A DNA stretch of 64,000 nucleotides, taken from assembly GCA_051647125.1 (NCBI GenBank), contig JBOFDP010000085.1, positions 1 through 64,000 of the forward strand. The letters run 5' to 3'. Source of the stretch: JBOFDP01 sp051647125 (GTDB lineage Bacteria > Bacteroidota > Bacteroidia > Chitinophagales > Chitinophagaceae). The position numbers and the translations under genes were made by a program. The notes under the pieces were generated by a model. It did not search any database, was not told where the DNA came from, and saw nothing but the letters and a program-made list of their open reading frames with translations. Position 1 is the stretch's first letter. Each line of letters opens with the position of its first letter. This document shows, in pieces, positions 17,344-26,082 of this stretch.

Positions 17344-18849
17344 TTACTCCACCACCACATTCAATTGATATAGTGCATCGGCAATGGTGCGATTGTTACT
17401 TAGTCGAGGTAATTTATTTTGTCCTCCCAGTTTACCTACTGATTTCATATATTCTACAAAACCCCCTTTCTTAATAATATGTATCTTAATCGGTAAAAGG
17501 ATTTTATTAGTTATCAAATCATCATAGTAAATATTTTTATTACATAAAATATCATTGATTTCTTTTTCAAAATGATCGATATTAATGGGGTCTTGATTGT
17601 CAAATTCTACAAACCATTCATGATATGATTTTCCTTGTTCTTGACTTACCAAAGGAGCTACCGTAAATTCATTTACCGTGATATTCATTTTTTTCGTAGC
17701 TTCTGATATAGCAAAATCTACCTCTTCTCCAATCACATGCTCACCAAAGGCAGAAATAAAATGTTTAGTTCGACCTGTTACTAAAATACGAAAAGGATTA
17801 AGAGCAACAAACTTTACAGTATCGCCAATACTATATCCCCAAAGCCCAGCATTGCTATTAATAATAAGAACATAGTTCTTATTAAGCTCCACTTGCTCTA
17901 AAGATAATCTTGTAGGATGTTCTAAAAAAATTTCTTCTGCAGGAACAAATTCAAAGAATATACCACTATCTACATTTAATAACAATCCTATTTCCTCAAG
18001 CGTATCTTGAAAAGCCAAAAACCCCTCAGAGGCAGGAAATGTTTCTATGGTATCAATAGGTTTGCCTATACTTTCAAAAAATTTTTTCTTATAGGGTTCA
18101 AAATTTACACCTCCATGCACAATAAGCTGCAAGTCTGCAAATAGATTATTTATTTTTTCCCCACTTTGCTGTATTACTTTATCAAAATACATTTGCATCC
18201 AAGGAGGAATACCACTAATAAGTGTCATTTTTTCATCTATTGTTTCATCTACTATTTTACTCAGTTTTCCTTCCCAGTTTTCAATACAATTGGTAACATA
18301 TGAAGGTTTTTTATTTCTTTGTAAATACTTAGGTATATGGTGATTTACAATACCACTAAGCCTTCCTGTAGAAATTCCTCCCACTTGCTCTAAAACAGGA
18401 CTTCCGGAAAGAAAAAGCATTTTTCCTCTAACCATTTCAGCACTTCCTTTATTCGCCATATATATCAACAAAGCATTGCGTGCGGTATCCAAATGGTTAG
18501 CAATAGAATCTCTTGTAATAGGAATATATTTTATGCCGCTAGTAGTACCTGATGATTTAGCAAGATATATAGGAATACCTTTCCAGAGTACATTTTTTTC
18601 CCCTTTTTTTATGCGTTCTATATACGTTTTATAGGCTTCGTATTCTCTAATAGGCACTTGTTTTTTATATTGATCATAATTAGTTATTTTATGAAAACAA
18701 TGTTCTTTCCCAAAGGAAGTATATTGTCCTTTCTTAAGAAGTTGCGAAAAAATTTTTTGCTGAGCATTAATAGCTTTTTCCGCATTATATATCTTACTTT
18801 TTTTCACCCATTTTGCCCATTGCAAGGCGATGTAACTTTTAAAATTCAT
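17344..18849 (-). CDS. GH3-family acyl-adenylating enzyme
   Basis: The 501-residue protein belongs to the GH3 family, named for plant enzymes that join hormones to amino acids through an acyl-adenylate. Visible features are YLAKSSGTTSGIKYIPIT (ATP-binding loop), VHGGVNFEPYKK, ETFPASEGFLAFQD and the hinge region VTGRTKHFISAFGEHV. Bacteroidetes homologues are common but their substrates are unknown. I chose ATG 18849 because family homology begins at MNFKSYIALQWAKW; a longer frame upstream has no family similarity. It lies between two restriction systems on the opposite strand. Confidence 0.85.
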   Translation of the reverse strand: MNFKSYIALQWAKWVKKSKIYNAEKAINAQQKIFSQLLKKGQYTSFGKEHCFHKITNYDQYKKQVPIREYEAYKTYIERIKKGEKNVLWKGIPIYLAKSSGTTSGIKYIPITRDSIANHLDTARNALLIYMANKGSAEMVRGKMLFLSGSPVLEQVGGISTGRLSGIVNHHIPKYLQRNKKPSYVTNCIENWEGKLSKIVDETIDEKMTLISGIPPWMQMYFDKVIQQSGEKINNLFADLQLIVHGGVNFEPYKKKFFESIGKPIDTIETFPASEGFLAFQDTLEEIGLLLNVDSGIFFEFVPAEEIFLEHPTRLSLEQVELNKNYVLIINSNAGLWGYSIGDTVKFVALNPFRILVTGRTKHFISAFGEHVIGEEVDFAISEATKKMNITVNEFTVAPLVSQEQGKSYHEWFVEFDNQDPINIDHFEKEINDILCNKNIYYDDLITNKILLPIKIHIIKKGGFVEYMKSVGKLGGQNKLPRLSNNRTIADALYQLNVVVE

Positions 18850-18951
18850 AGTGGTAAAGTTATGAAATTTCTTACATACAAATCCATAAAAAATTATACC
18901 CTTTCTACTAAAAAAGATACAAGAACTTATAATCATTATCTTTAAAAAAAC

Positions 18952-18959
18952 TATATTTG
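18952..18959 (+). promoter_or_regulatory. -7 box immediately before the second methyltransferase
   Basis: TATATTTG ends eight bases before ATG 18968, predicting a leaderless or nearly leaderless transcript. A second ATG two codons later (18974) could also serve. Confidence 0.5.
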
Positions 18960-18967
18960 CATTATTA

Positions 18968-19798
18968 ATGAATATGAATGAATTACCTACAAATATATCA
19001 ACTCCCAAATCTCTATTTATTGACAAACAGAGTATCTATTTTCAATATAGAAATACTCTGATTTTTCATCATAATATACTAGAAAAAAATCTTTTTCAAA
19101 AGGAATTTGCTGACTTAATTGTAACCTCTCCTCCTTATAATGTTGGTATTGAATATAATTCTAATAATGACGAATTGAACTATGAGCATTATTTACAATT
19201 TTCTGAAAGATGGATGGATAATTGCTATCAATGGAGTACAACACAAGCTCGTTTTTGTTTAAATATTCCATTAGATAAAAACAAAGGTGGTCATAGATCT
19301 GTTGGTGCAGACCTTACTCATATAGCACAAAAAGTGGGTTGGAAGTATAAATCAACTATTGTTTGGAATGAAGGCAATATTTCTCGTCGTACAGCTTGGG
19401 GTTCTTGGAAATCTGCTTCTGCTCCAGTAGTTATTGCTCCAGTAGAATTGATAGTAGTATTATATAAAGAGGAATGGAAAAAAACTAATGGTACAAAAAA
19501 ATCAGATATTACAGGTGATGAATTTAAAGATTGGACTCAAGGAGTTTGGACATTTAATGGGGAGAGCAAAAAACGTATTGGGCATCCTGCACCTTTCCCA
19601 AAAGAATTACCTTATCGGTGTATTAAATTATTTAGTTATGAAGAAGATATTGTATTTGATCCATTTGCAGGAAGTGGTACCACTTTATTGGTAGCAGAAA
19701 AACTTAATCGAAAATCTATTGGTGTAGAGTTAGATATAGCATATTGCGAATTGGCAAAAAAAAGAATATTACAAGAAGTCGGAAATCTTCAATTATAA
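18968..19798 (+). CDS. DNA methyltransferase of restriction system 2 (beta-class)
   Basis: The 276-residue enzyme has TSPPYNVGIEY (motif IV) near residue 53 and VFDPFAGSGTTLLVAEKL (motif I) near 235, then IGVELDIAYCELAKKRI. Beta-class order again. It is distinct from system 1: the intervening region is different (SRRTAWGSWKSASAPVV, GVWTFNGESKKRIGHPAPFP). This type adds a methyl group to adenine N6 or cytosine N4. The HNH endonuclease gene follows after six bases, forming a compact modification-restriction pair. Confidence 0.92.
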   Translation: MNMNELPTNISTPKSLFIDKQSIYFQYRNTLIFHHNILEKNLFQKEFADLIVTSPPYNVGIEYNSNNDELNYEHYLQFSERWMDNCYQWSTTQARFCLNIPLDKNKGGHRSVGADLTHIAQKVGWKYKSTIVWNEGNISRRTAWGSWKSASAPVVIAPVELIVVLYKEEWKKTNGTKKSDITGDEFKDWTQGVWTFNGESKKRIGHPAPFPKELPYRCIKLFSYEEDIVFDPFAGSGTTLLVAEKLNRKSIGVELDIAYCELAKKRILQEVGNLQL

Positions 19799-19804
19799 CG
19801 ATGT

Positions 19805-20380
19805 ATGAAAAAACAACTTTCACAACTTGACTTAATAAAAGAGTTTTTTATTAAGAACCCATTACGCGATATTCCTCATCCAGAAGTAGTAGATTGGGTA
19901 GTAGTTGAATGGAAAAAGAGAACAGGCGAAGTATTTAGAGATCCCGATAGAGGTATTCGTTCATTGTCTCAAAAAGGATTTCTTATTAAAGTAAGTAAAG
20001 GAATATATCGTTATGATCCAGCCTATGTACATCATAGAAAATTGGAAGATTTCACAGAGGCTCAAAAACAAGTAATTTTTAAAAGAGATAATTTTAGATG
20101 TGGAAGAGGTACACAAGAAGGAATTGAGCTACATGCAGATCATATTAAGCCAAAAGATTTAGGAGGAAAAGCAACAATAGAAAATCGACAAACTCTTTGT
20201 GCCCAACACAACTTTACGAAGAAAAATTTAAAACAAACTGAAACAGGAAAAAAGATGTTCATTAGGCTTTATGAACTTGCCAAAAATCAAGGTGATAGTA
20301 ATCTACAAAAATTTTGTATAGAAATATTAGAAGTTTATGAACGAAATAATATCAATGGGCATATTGAGTGGAAAAAATAG
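19805..20380 (+). CDS. HNH restriction endonuclease of system 2
   Basis: The 191-residue protein has an N-terminal helical domain of about 75 residues (PHPEVVDWVVVEWKKRTG; RDPDRGIRSLSQKG, like a winged helix) and an HNH nuclease domain (KRDNFRC; HADHIKPKDLGGKATIENRQTLCAQHN). H-N-H catalytic residues are present. The usual zinc knuckle reads CxxC; here only one Cys is left before GRGTQEG, as if three residues were lost, while the downstream Cys-His pair is kept. Zinc binding, and so activity, may be impaired. Paired with the methyltransferase before it. Confidence 0.85.
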   Translation: MKKQLSQLDLIKEFFIKNPLRDIPHPEVVDWVVVEWKKRTGEVFRDPDRGIRSLSQKGFLIKVSKGIYRYDPAYVHHRKLEDFTEAQKQVIFKRDNFRCGRGTQEGIELHADHIKPKDLGGKATIENRQTLCAQHNFTKKNLKQTETGKKMFIRLYELAKNQGDSNLQKFCIEILEVYERNNINGHIEWKK

Positions 20381-20384
20381 TCTC

Positions 20385-20834
20385 TTACTTTTTCTTCAAT
20401 ATATAATGTTCCACTAAGTTGCCTGTTATTATTTTTCCTTCTTTGTCTAGCATACGAAGGCGATTTTCTTCTACTTTGTATTTGTCAAAATCTTGGTTTT
20501 TTAGAGTAATGATGCTTCCTGTACTATCCCAAATTATTCGTCCGCTATCGGCGAATGAATTGTTGGACTGATTTTTGTAGGTAGCTGATTTTTTAAATGT
20601 ATTGTCCTGATTAATTTCCAATATTATCGCTATCCCCTCACAATCAGCACATGGCAACATACCTTCATACGTACCTACCCAATCTAAAGAATTATTAGCA
20701 TTATGTATTTCTGTCAACTGTATTTCTAAAGAATCTTGATTTTTTTGATCATTATTGCAACTGGTAGTATTCATCAAAAAGAAGCTACTTAATAATATGG
20801 ATACTATTCCATAAAAAAAATGATTTTTTTGCAT
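20385..20834 (-). CDS. NlpE-like lipoprotein
   Basis: The 149-residue protein has a signal peptide ending in a lipobox-like segment (LMNTTSC) and the NlpE N-terminal signature WVGTYEGMLPCADCEGI with its CxxC. NlpE in enterobacteria senses surface contact and copper through Cpx; Bacteroidetes homologues keep only the beta-barrel-like domain and their role is unknown. It is divergent from asnS, with back-to-back TAnnTTTG boxes between the two genes. Confidence 0.85.
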   Translation of the reverse strand: MQKNHFFYGIVSILLSSFFLMNTTSCNNDQKNQDSLEIQLTEIHNANNSLDWVGTYEGMLPCADCEGIAIILEINQDNTFKKSATYKNQSNNSFADSGRIIWDSTGSIITLKNQDFDKYKVEENRLRMLDKEGKIITGNLVEHYILKKK

Positions 20835-20851
20835 ACGATAAATATTTTATA

Positions 20852-20859
20852 CAAAGGTA
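20852..20859 (-). promoter_or_regulatory. -7 box upstream of the NlpE-like gene
   Basis: Reverse strand TACCTTTG, exact TAnnTTTG, 17 bases before the start codon. Confidence 0.5.
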
Positions 20860-20888
20860 TACTTTTAAATTAAATATGTTTTATTCTT

Positions 20889-20896
20889 TATCTTTG
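20889..20896 (+). promoter_or_regulatory. -7 box upstream of asnS
   Basis: TATCTTTG, exact match, 30 bases before the asnS ATG. Divergent from the box at 20852-20859. Confidence 0.55.
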
Positions 20897-20926
20897 TAAA
20901 TTGTTATTACTTCAAAGCAATAAGTT

Positions 20927-22360
20927 ATGATTAACGAGAGGACGAAGGTGAAAGAAATCTTAAAACTATCACCTCAAGAACAAGAAATTACATTAATGGG
21001 TTGGGTGCGTACTTTTCGCAACAATCAATTTATAGCTTTTTACGATGGTAGCACCGTAGAAAATATACAAGTAATATTACCTTTAAATAATTTTTCTGAT
21101 GATATAAATGCTCGTATACATACAGGTACTTCATTGAAAATAAAAGGCAATCTAGTAGCTTCACAAGGCAAAGGACAACAACTGGAAATACTGGCAAAAG
21201 AGGTAGAAATATTGGGCGATTGTGATGCTGAAAAATATCCTTTGCAACCTAAAAAACATAGCCTTGATTTTCTCCGTGAAATTGCCCACCTTCGTATGCG
21301 TACCGTTACTTTTAATGCTGTATTTAAGATACGCCATGCGTTGGCTTTTGCCGTGCATGAGTTTTTTCACAATAAAGGATTTTCTTATTGGCATTGTCCC
21401 ATTATCACAGGGTCTGATTGCGAGGGTGCTGGAGAGATGTTTCAAGTAACTACTTTAGACCTCAACAAAATACCTCTTGAAAATGGTAGGATAAATTTTT
21501 CAAAAGATTTTTTTGGCAAGCCTACCAATCTTACCGTGAGTGGACAATTGGAAGGAGAATTGGCAATGATGGGCATGGGGGAAATATATACCTTTGGACC
21601 TACCTTTAGAGCAGAAAACTCCAATACACCTCGGCACCTGGCAGAATTTTGGATGATAGAACCCGAAATGGCTTTTTATGATATTGAAGACAATATGAAT
21701 CTTGCCGAAGAATTTATACAATATGTGATAGCTTATGCACTAAAATATTGCCCTAAAGAATTGAAGATTTTAGCTACTCGTCTTACAGAAGAAGAAAAAC
21801 AAAAACCACAGCAACAACGCAGTGAGATGACTCTCTTGGAAAAGTTAGATTTCATACTTAATAACAAGTTTGAACGCATTACCTACACCGAAGCTATTGA
21901 TATTCTTTTGGCTTCGCCTACATACAAAAAACATAAATTTAAATATGAAGTAAAATGGGGTGTGGATTTACAAAGTGAACACGAAAGATATTTGGTAGAA
22001 AAGCATTTTAAAAAGCCTGTGATTATCATCGATTATCCCGCTTCTATCAAAGCCTTTTATATGCGTATCAATGAAGACAGAAAAACAGTAAGAGGTATGG
22101 ATATTCTTTTCCCCGGCATTGGCGAAATTGTAGGTGGCTCGCAAAGAGAAGAACGATACGATATACTCTTGCAACGAATGCAGGAAATGCACATTCCCAT
22201 AGAAGAAATGCAGTGGTATTTGGATACCCGCAGATTTGGCACAGTGCCTCATAGTGGCTTTGGGTTGGGGTTTGAAAGGCTCGTACTTTTTGTAACTGGA
22301 ATGACCAACATACGCGATGTAATTCCTTTTGCTCGCACACCCAAGAATTGTGAGTTTTAA
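20927..22360 (+). CDS. asnS: Asparaginyl-tRNA synthetase
   Basis: The 477-residue class II synthetase charges tRNA-Asn. The N-terminal OB-fold anticodon-binding domain (residues 1-115; [19 protein letters not shown]) precedes the catalytic core with motif 2 ([24 protein letters not shown]) and motif 3 ([25 protein letters not shown]). The C-terminus is the usual RTPKNCEF. A partial copy of this tail lies 800 bases downstream, across a dead Fic gene. Confidence 0.97.
   Translation: MINERTKVKEILKLSPQEQEITLMGWVRTFRNNQFIAFYDGSTVENIQVILPLNNFSDDINARIHTGTSLKIKGNLVASQGKGQQLEILAKEVEILGDCDAEKYPLQPKKHSLDFLREIAHLRMRTVTFNAVFKIRHALAFAVHEFFHNKGFSYWHCPIITGSDCEGAGEMFQVTTLDLNKIPLENGRINFSKDFFGKPTNLTVSGQLEGELAMMGMGEIYTFGPTFRAENSNTPRHLAEFWMIEPEMAFYDIEDNMNLAEEFIQYVIAYALKYCPKELKILATRLTEEEKQKPQQQRSEMTLLEKLDFILNNKFERITYTEAIDILLASPTYKKHKFKYEVKWGVDLQSEHERYLVEKHFKKPVIIIDYPASIKAFYMRINEDRKTVRGMDILFPGIGEIVGGSQREERYDILLQRMQEMHIPIEEMQWYLDTRRFGTVPHSGFGLGFERLVLFVTGMTNIRDVIPFARTPKNCEF
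22346..22359 (+). repeat. Direct repeat copy 1: asnS 3' tail
   Basis: The 14 bases aattgtgagtttta, encoding the end of AsnS (N-C-E-F-stop), recur exactly at 23154-23167. Confidence 0.7.
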
Positions 22361-22382
22361 AAGTAGAATAAGTGTGTAGATT

Positions 22383-23130
22383 ATGGATAAAATCACCATT
22401 ATATTGCAAAAGGCAGATGAGCTAAAAAAGCAACTCCAAAGTTGTAGACCATTATCCATAGAAGTATTAAAAAAAATAAAGTAATCTTTTGAGGTAGAAT
22501 ATACATTTGATAGTAATAGAATAGAGGGCAATACTCTTACTTTACAGGAAACGTCATTGGTCGTCAATGAAGGAGTTGCTATCAATGGTAAAACTATGAA
22601 CGAACATTTGGAAGCTATAAACTATGCTCAAGCTATTGCATTTATTAGAGATGTAGCTAATGCAACATTGGAAATTAAAGAATTGCACGCTATCATATTG
22701 CATGGTATCAACAAACAGGAAGCAGGAAAATATAGAAGTGTACCTGTGATGATAGTGGGTAGCAGGTATATACCACCTCCATCCTATGTTATACCTTCGC
22801 TTATAGAAAAATTTATAGTATGATTTCAAAAAATGGAAACCGAAAATATACATCCTATTTTGATTGCAAGCTATCTACATGGTGAATTGGTCAAGATACA
22901 TCCATTTATTGATGGTAATGGTAGAACTTCCCGATTACTAATGAATTTATATTTATTGGCACATGGATATACCATTGCTAATACTTAAAGGAGACAATGA
23001 AAGTCAATTGGCATATTACAAGGCGTTGGAAACAAGTCATACACAAAATAAAACAGAGCCATTTAATGAAGTGGTGGCTAATGAAGTAGTCCATTCTTTA
23101 GAAAAATACTTAAGCATCATAGAAGGATAA
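22383..23130 (+). pseudogene. Inactivated Fic-domain protein gene
   Basis: The frame from ATG 22383 encodes a Fic/Filamentation family protein: an inhibitory-type segment FDSNRIEGNTLTLQET, ..GKYRSVPVMIVGS, and the catalytic [16 protein letters not shown]. It is broken by TAA at 22482-22484, TGA at 22821-22823 (probably a former Trp) and a frameshift near 22970-22985, after which the next frame continues [20 protein letters not shown] to TAA 23128-23130. Fic proteins transfer AMP to target proteins. All parts are present, so decay is recent. Confidence 0.85.
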
Positions 23131-23631
23131 AAAACAGAATCTTTAACCCTAATAATTGTGAGTTTTAGAATAGGCAAGTTACTATACTTATTTTAAAAAT
23201 ATTTTATTAGAAAGCAAACTTTTCCGTAGTTTTAGCATTGAAGTATAATAAGGGGAATACCCTACCCTTTATGATATGAATTAATATATATAATTATTTT
23301 AAAGGCTCATTATTTGAATAGGTATAAATTTTAAGTTGGTTTTTGGATAAATCAACTCAACATAAAAAAGCATTTTTTCCTGAAACTTAGACAATTTCAA
23401 AAACTACCAAATGTGTACAATGTAAATGCTCACGAGAGATTTCGTGGGCTTTACAATTTATTTTGGTAGTAGGTAGCCTAAGACCTCATCGGCAAATTAA
23501 AGTATATTCTCACGACTTTTTTTATGTCTGTACTACAAGAAAGATCGGGACTTTATAGTAAATATGCCCAACAACGACGATGAGAAAATAAAGAGTAGGC
23601 ACAGTTTAAAAATATTTTAAATTAAAAAAAT
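23131..23631. other. 500-base non-coding stretch with a strong imperfect hairpin
   Basis: No convincing reading frame on either strand. Apart from the asnS-tail relic, the notable object is a long hairpin at 23404-23469: CTACCAAA (23404-23411) pairs with TTTGGTAG (23462-23469), and TGTAAA-t-GCTCACGA (23421-23435) pairs with TCGTGGGC-TTTACA (23442-23455) with one bulge and one G-T pair. Farther on, CTCATCG (near 23484) and CGATGAG (near 23577) could pair at long range. It could be a structured RNA or a relic of a mobile element. Confidence 0.5.
23154..23167 (+). repeat. Direct repeat copy 2: relic of the asnS 3' tail
   Basis: Identical to 22346-22359. The upstream codons (reading F-N-P-N-N-C-E-F-stop) still resemble the AsnS C-terminus, so the relic is longer than the exact match. 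It lies 23 bases after the Fic remnant. Confidence 0.65.
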
Positions 23632-23808
23632 ATGAAAAAATTAATGTTAATCACAGGATTATTTTGTTTAGCTCAAGCATTTGTATTTGCACAATATTCT
23701 TCACCAAGTTCTACTGATTATTATAATAGTCATGGTCGTTCTCAAGGTTCCTCAAAAACTACAACCGATTACTTCCGAAATACTAATACTACATATTATG
23801 ATAGATAA
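23632..23808 (+). CDS. Small secreted Ser/Thr/Tyr-rich protein, 58 aa
   Basis: ATG 23632 opens a 58-residue frame with a clear signal peptide (MKKLMLITGLFCLAQAFVFA) followed by a short Ser/Thr/Tyr/Asn-rich mature part (SSPSSTDYYNSHGRSQ.., TTTDYFRNTNTTYYD). It resembles small exported proteins of Bacteroidetes of no known function. The stop overlaps the possible start of the next gene by 11 bases. Confidence 0.6.
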   Translation: MKKLMLITGLFCLAQAFVFAQYSSPSSTDYYNSHGRSQGSSKTTTDYFRNTNTTYYDR

Positions 23809-24286
23809 CCATATATTAAAATCCAATCATTTTACCACATTTTTAAATAAAATAAATTATGAAAATATAATATTTATAGTATGTATGTTAATGTCTATAT
23901 CTGTGTTTAGTCAATTTAGAATAACTACTAGTAATCCAAATATAGATTATGCTTATAAAATGCCTTATGAGGCTATGGATGAAACTAATAATTATGTATT
24001 AGCAAGAAACGAAAAGTTAGTAAATCATTTAAATGATATTCAAAGAACTATTATTTTTTGTAGACCAATACAAGGTAAAGAATTAGAGTATAACAAATTT
24101 GTAGAGGCAGTGAGTCAAGATATAAATAATATTATTGATTTTATATACAATAATCCTTATGCCTATACAGGTGCTAAAAAGTCAATCAATAAATTTTCAA
24201 ATGCTATAGTATCATGTTTAAATAATACTTTTAAATCTATTTTTCCAGAAGAAGATAGAAGTAGGATTTTAAAATCTTTATACTAA
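23798..24286 (+). CDS. Secreted protein of unknown function, start uncertain
   Basis: The open frame from ATG 23798 gives 162 residues: a hydrophobic segment (IIFIVCMLMSISVFS) then a soluble helical domain (YEAMDETNNYVLARNEKLVNH; FVEAVSQDINNIIDFIYNN). The hydrophobic part looks like a signal peptide lacking its natural start. An ATGAAA at 23859 is out of frame by one base in an A run; restoring one A would give MKNIIFIVCMLMSISVFS. So this may be a frameshifted secreted protein rather than one with a long N-terminal extension. Unknown family. Confidence 0.5.
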   Translation: MIDNHILKSNHFTTFLNKINYENIIFIVCMLMSISVFSQFRITTSNPNIDYAYKMPYEAMDETNNYVLARNEKLVNHLNDIQRTIIFCRPIQGKELEYNKFVEAVSQDINNIIDFIYNNPYAYTGAKKSINKFSNAIVSCLNNTFKSIFPEEDRSRILKSLY

Positions 24287-24314
24287 AATTTATACAATTT
24301 AAAATTAATTCATT

Positions 24315-24579
24315 ATGATGACTAAAAATCAAAAAATCGTTATTGTAATATACTTTGTATATTACTAATCATTTTATTATTTCTAACACCCTATGGATAT
24401 TATAGAAGAAGTAATTATGGTATTGGTAGTTATAAAGACTCTACGGAATTTTAAGTATCTTTTCTACACCAAATGGATATTATGAAATGCTTTATGATCA
24501 ATTGTTAATTATAGTAGGTATGCTAACAGGAATAGCTGCCATTGTATTTTTTATGTTTAAAACACCCAAAATAAAATAA
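24315..24579 (+). pseudogene. Broken two-helix membrane protein
   Basis: MTKNQKIVIVI is followed, after a frameshift near 24350, by a hydrophobic helix LCILLIILLFLTPYGYY and a soluble stretch ending at a stop. Another frame resumes FSTPNGYYEMLYDQLLIIVG and ends in a second helix and FFMFKTPKIK. The two 'TP.GYY' segments suggest an internal repeat. No family recognised. Confidence 0.5.
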
Positions 24580-24581
24580 GT

Positions 24582-25472
24582 ATGGAATCAATAAATATTA
24601 AGAAAATGATAGAAGAATTCCTTAAAAATTATTTAAAGACGGTTGTGGTTTTGTAATTTTTGATTTACATCAAGGAAAACAAATAATACGCTCTCGGATT
24701 AATACATGTGAAAAAATTTTTTCCTCAAAATGTGCATTGACTTATGCACCTCCACATTTAAATAAAACATATCAGCGTGCAAGCACAGCACAACCAATCA
24801 AACTATGTTTTATGACACCGTTATGCGTGATAACCAAAAGTCTATTAGAGAAGCTCAATTAATTAGTTTAGCAGACAATTTAAATGGTTAAAAGATGAAA
24901 ATTTAAATGGATTTCAAGTTGTTACTTCGGGAATATGGAAAGTAAAAAAAGATATATCACTTATAGCAGTAATTCAACAAAATAAGGAATTTGAAAACAA
25001 TCTTAATTTTAAGGATGTTATAGATGTTTTTAAAAATTTTAAGAAGAATAATACTGAAGATGTAATCAATACAACTATTACTATTACTATTTCTACATTT
25101 TTGGCTAATGAGTTTTCAAAACCTAGTAATTCAGAAATTGATTATCTTATACCTGCTCTTTTGACAGAATTAGCAATCCAACAAAATGGAACTCATGGGG
25201 TTTCTTATCCATCTGCCATAATCAAAGACAAACCTTGTTTAAATGTAGCAATAATACCAGAAATAGTAAACGATGCTCTTGAACTTGATTATGTAGCAGA
25301 ATGTTCTATCTAGAAAAACAAAGGAGAAATCATATTGGACAACGAAAAACATGAAAAATTGTTACCTAATCAAACTTTTTTCGATTTACAACCAGTTCCA
25401 TTTGAAAGCCATATAGGACGAGAAAATGTATTAAAGCAATTGGGCATAAATTCAATAGACAATTTAAAATAA
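24582..25472 (+). pseudogene. Broken RES-domain-like gene
   Basis: Across three frames the sequence encodes one protein: FKDGCGFVIFDLHQG, IIRSRINTCEKIFSSK, ALTYAPPHLNKTYQRAS, then MFYDTVMRDNQKSIREAQLI, then GFQVVTSGIWKVKKD, and finally THGVSYPSAIIKDKPCLNV. The R.R.N, 'PP....RA....MFY' and 'G..YPS' spacing resembles RES-domain proteins, whose members include NAD-degrading toxins. There are at least three frameshifts and an internal TAG at 25311-25313. The family call is tentative; the decay is clear. Confidence 0.5.
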
Positions 25473-25483
25473 ATTAATCCATT

Positions 25484-25907
25484 ATGAAAAAAATATTATT
25501 TATACTTACATTGTTTATAAGTTTATATTCTGTGGGTCAAAAAAATTACTACAGAGGTAGACAATGGGATTTTCGTTACATTTCCTAATACACCAGAATA
25601 TACACCTACTGTACACAATTTAAGTTATGTAACTAAAACCAATAATTGTGCCTATATAGTATTAATTATGAGAAATACTATTCCTATAGATATATATGCC
25701 AAATTGGTACAAGCAGAAAAACAATGGAGACCCAGCGAACGCAAAAAAGTACGCGATGCTTTTTTGAATAATTTTGTGAATGCTCAAGTGAAATATACGG
25801 GTAATTCTGCCAATATAAATGAAATTCAAATAGGTACTTATTATGGCAGAAAAGTAGCGTATAGTGCTATCAAGACAGCAGATTGTGCATTATATATCTT
25901 TAAATAA
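25484..25907 (+). pseudogene. Frameshifted small secreted protein
   Basis: MKKILFILTLFISLYSVGQK is a signal peptide; a frameshift in the following A run is needed to reach VDNGIFVTFPNTPEYTPTV and the long continuous frame that ends ADCALYIFK, stop 25905-25907. Restored, it would be an exported protein of about 140 residues. Family unknown. Confidence 0.55.
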
Positions 25908-25910
25908 CCA

Positions 25911-26076
25911 CTACAAAAAGGTATATAGAGAACCATAAGAAACTCTTTCAACGAAAGAACAAGTTGAACAAATGATGTCTGCAATAAGAAAGTATCCTAA
26001 ATATTGTAAGGCGCATATTGACTTAACATTTGAAGGCTTTGAAAAAACGCTATTATTAAAAGAAATTAAAAAATAA
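25911..26076 (+). pseudogene. Fragment of a small protein
   Basis: A frame reads EQVEQMMSAIRKYPKYCKA..FEGFEKTLLLKEIKK and stops at 26074-26076. It lacks a proper start and may be the displaced C-terminus of the preceding broken gene or a separate remnant. Confidence 0.35.
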
Positions 26077-26082
26077 ATACTT

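Noticed and set aside
18850..19026. Longer N-terminus for the GH3 enzyme
   Set aside because: The extra 59 residues are low-complexity and unlike the family, and family homology begins at the ATG at 18849; the extension also crosses the divergent promoter region of the second methyltransferase.
23404..23469. Integron attC site
   Set aside because: The long hairpin lacks the GTTRRRY/RYYYAAC core sites and there is no integrase or cassette array nearby.
23551..23600. Similarity to the RNase P RNA core (..GAAAG..CGGG..ATAG..GCC..)
   Set aside because: A partial likeness only. The conserved 3' part (ACAGA..GGCTTA) and the expected pairing are not found.
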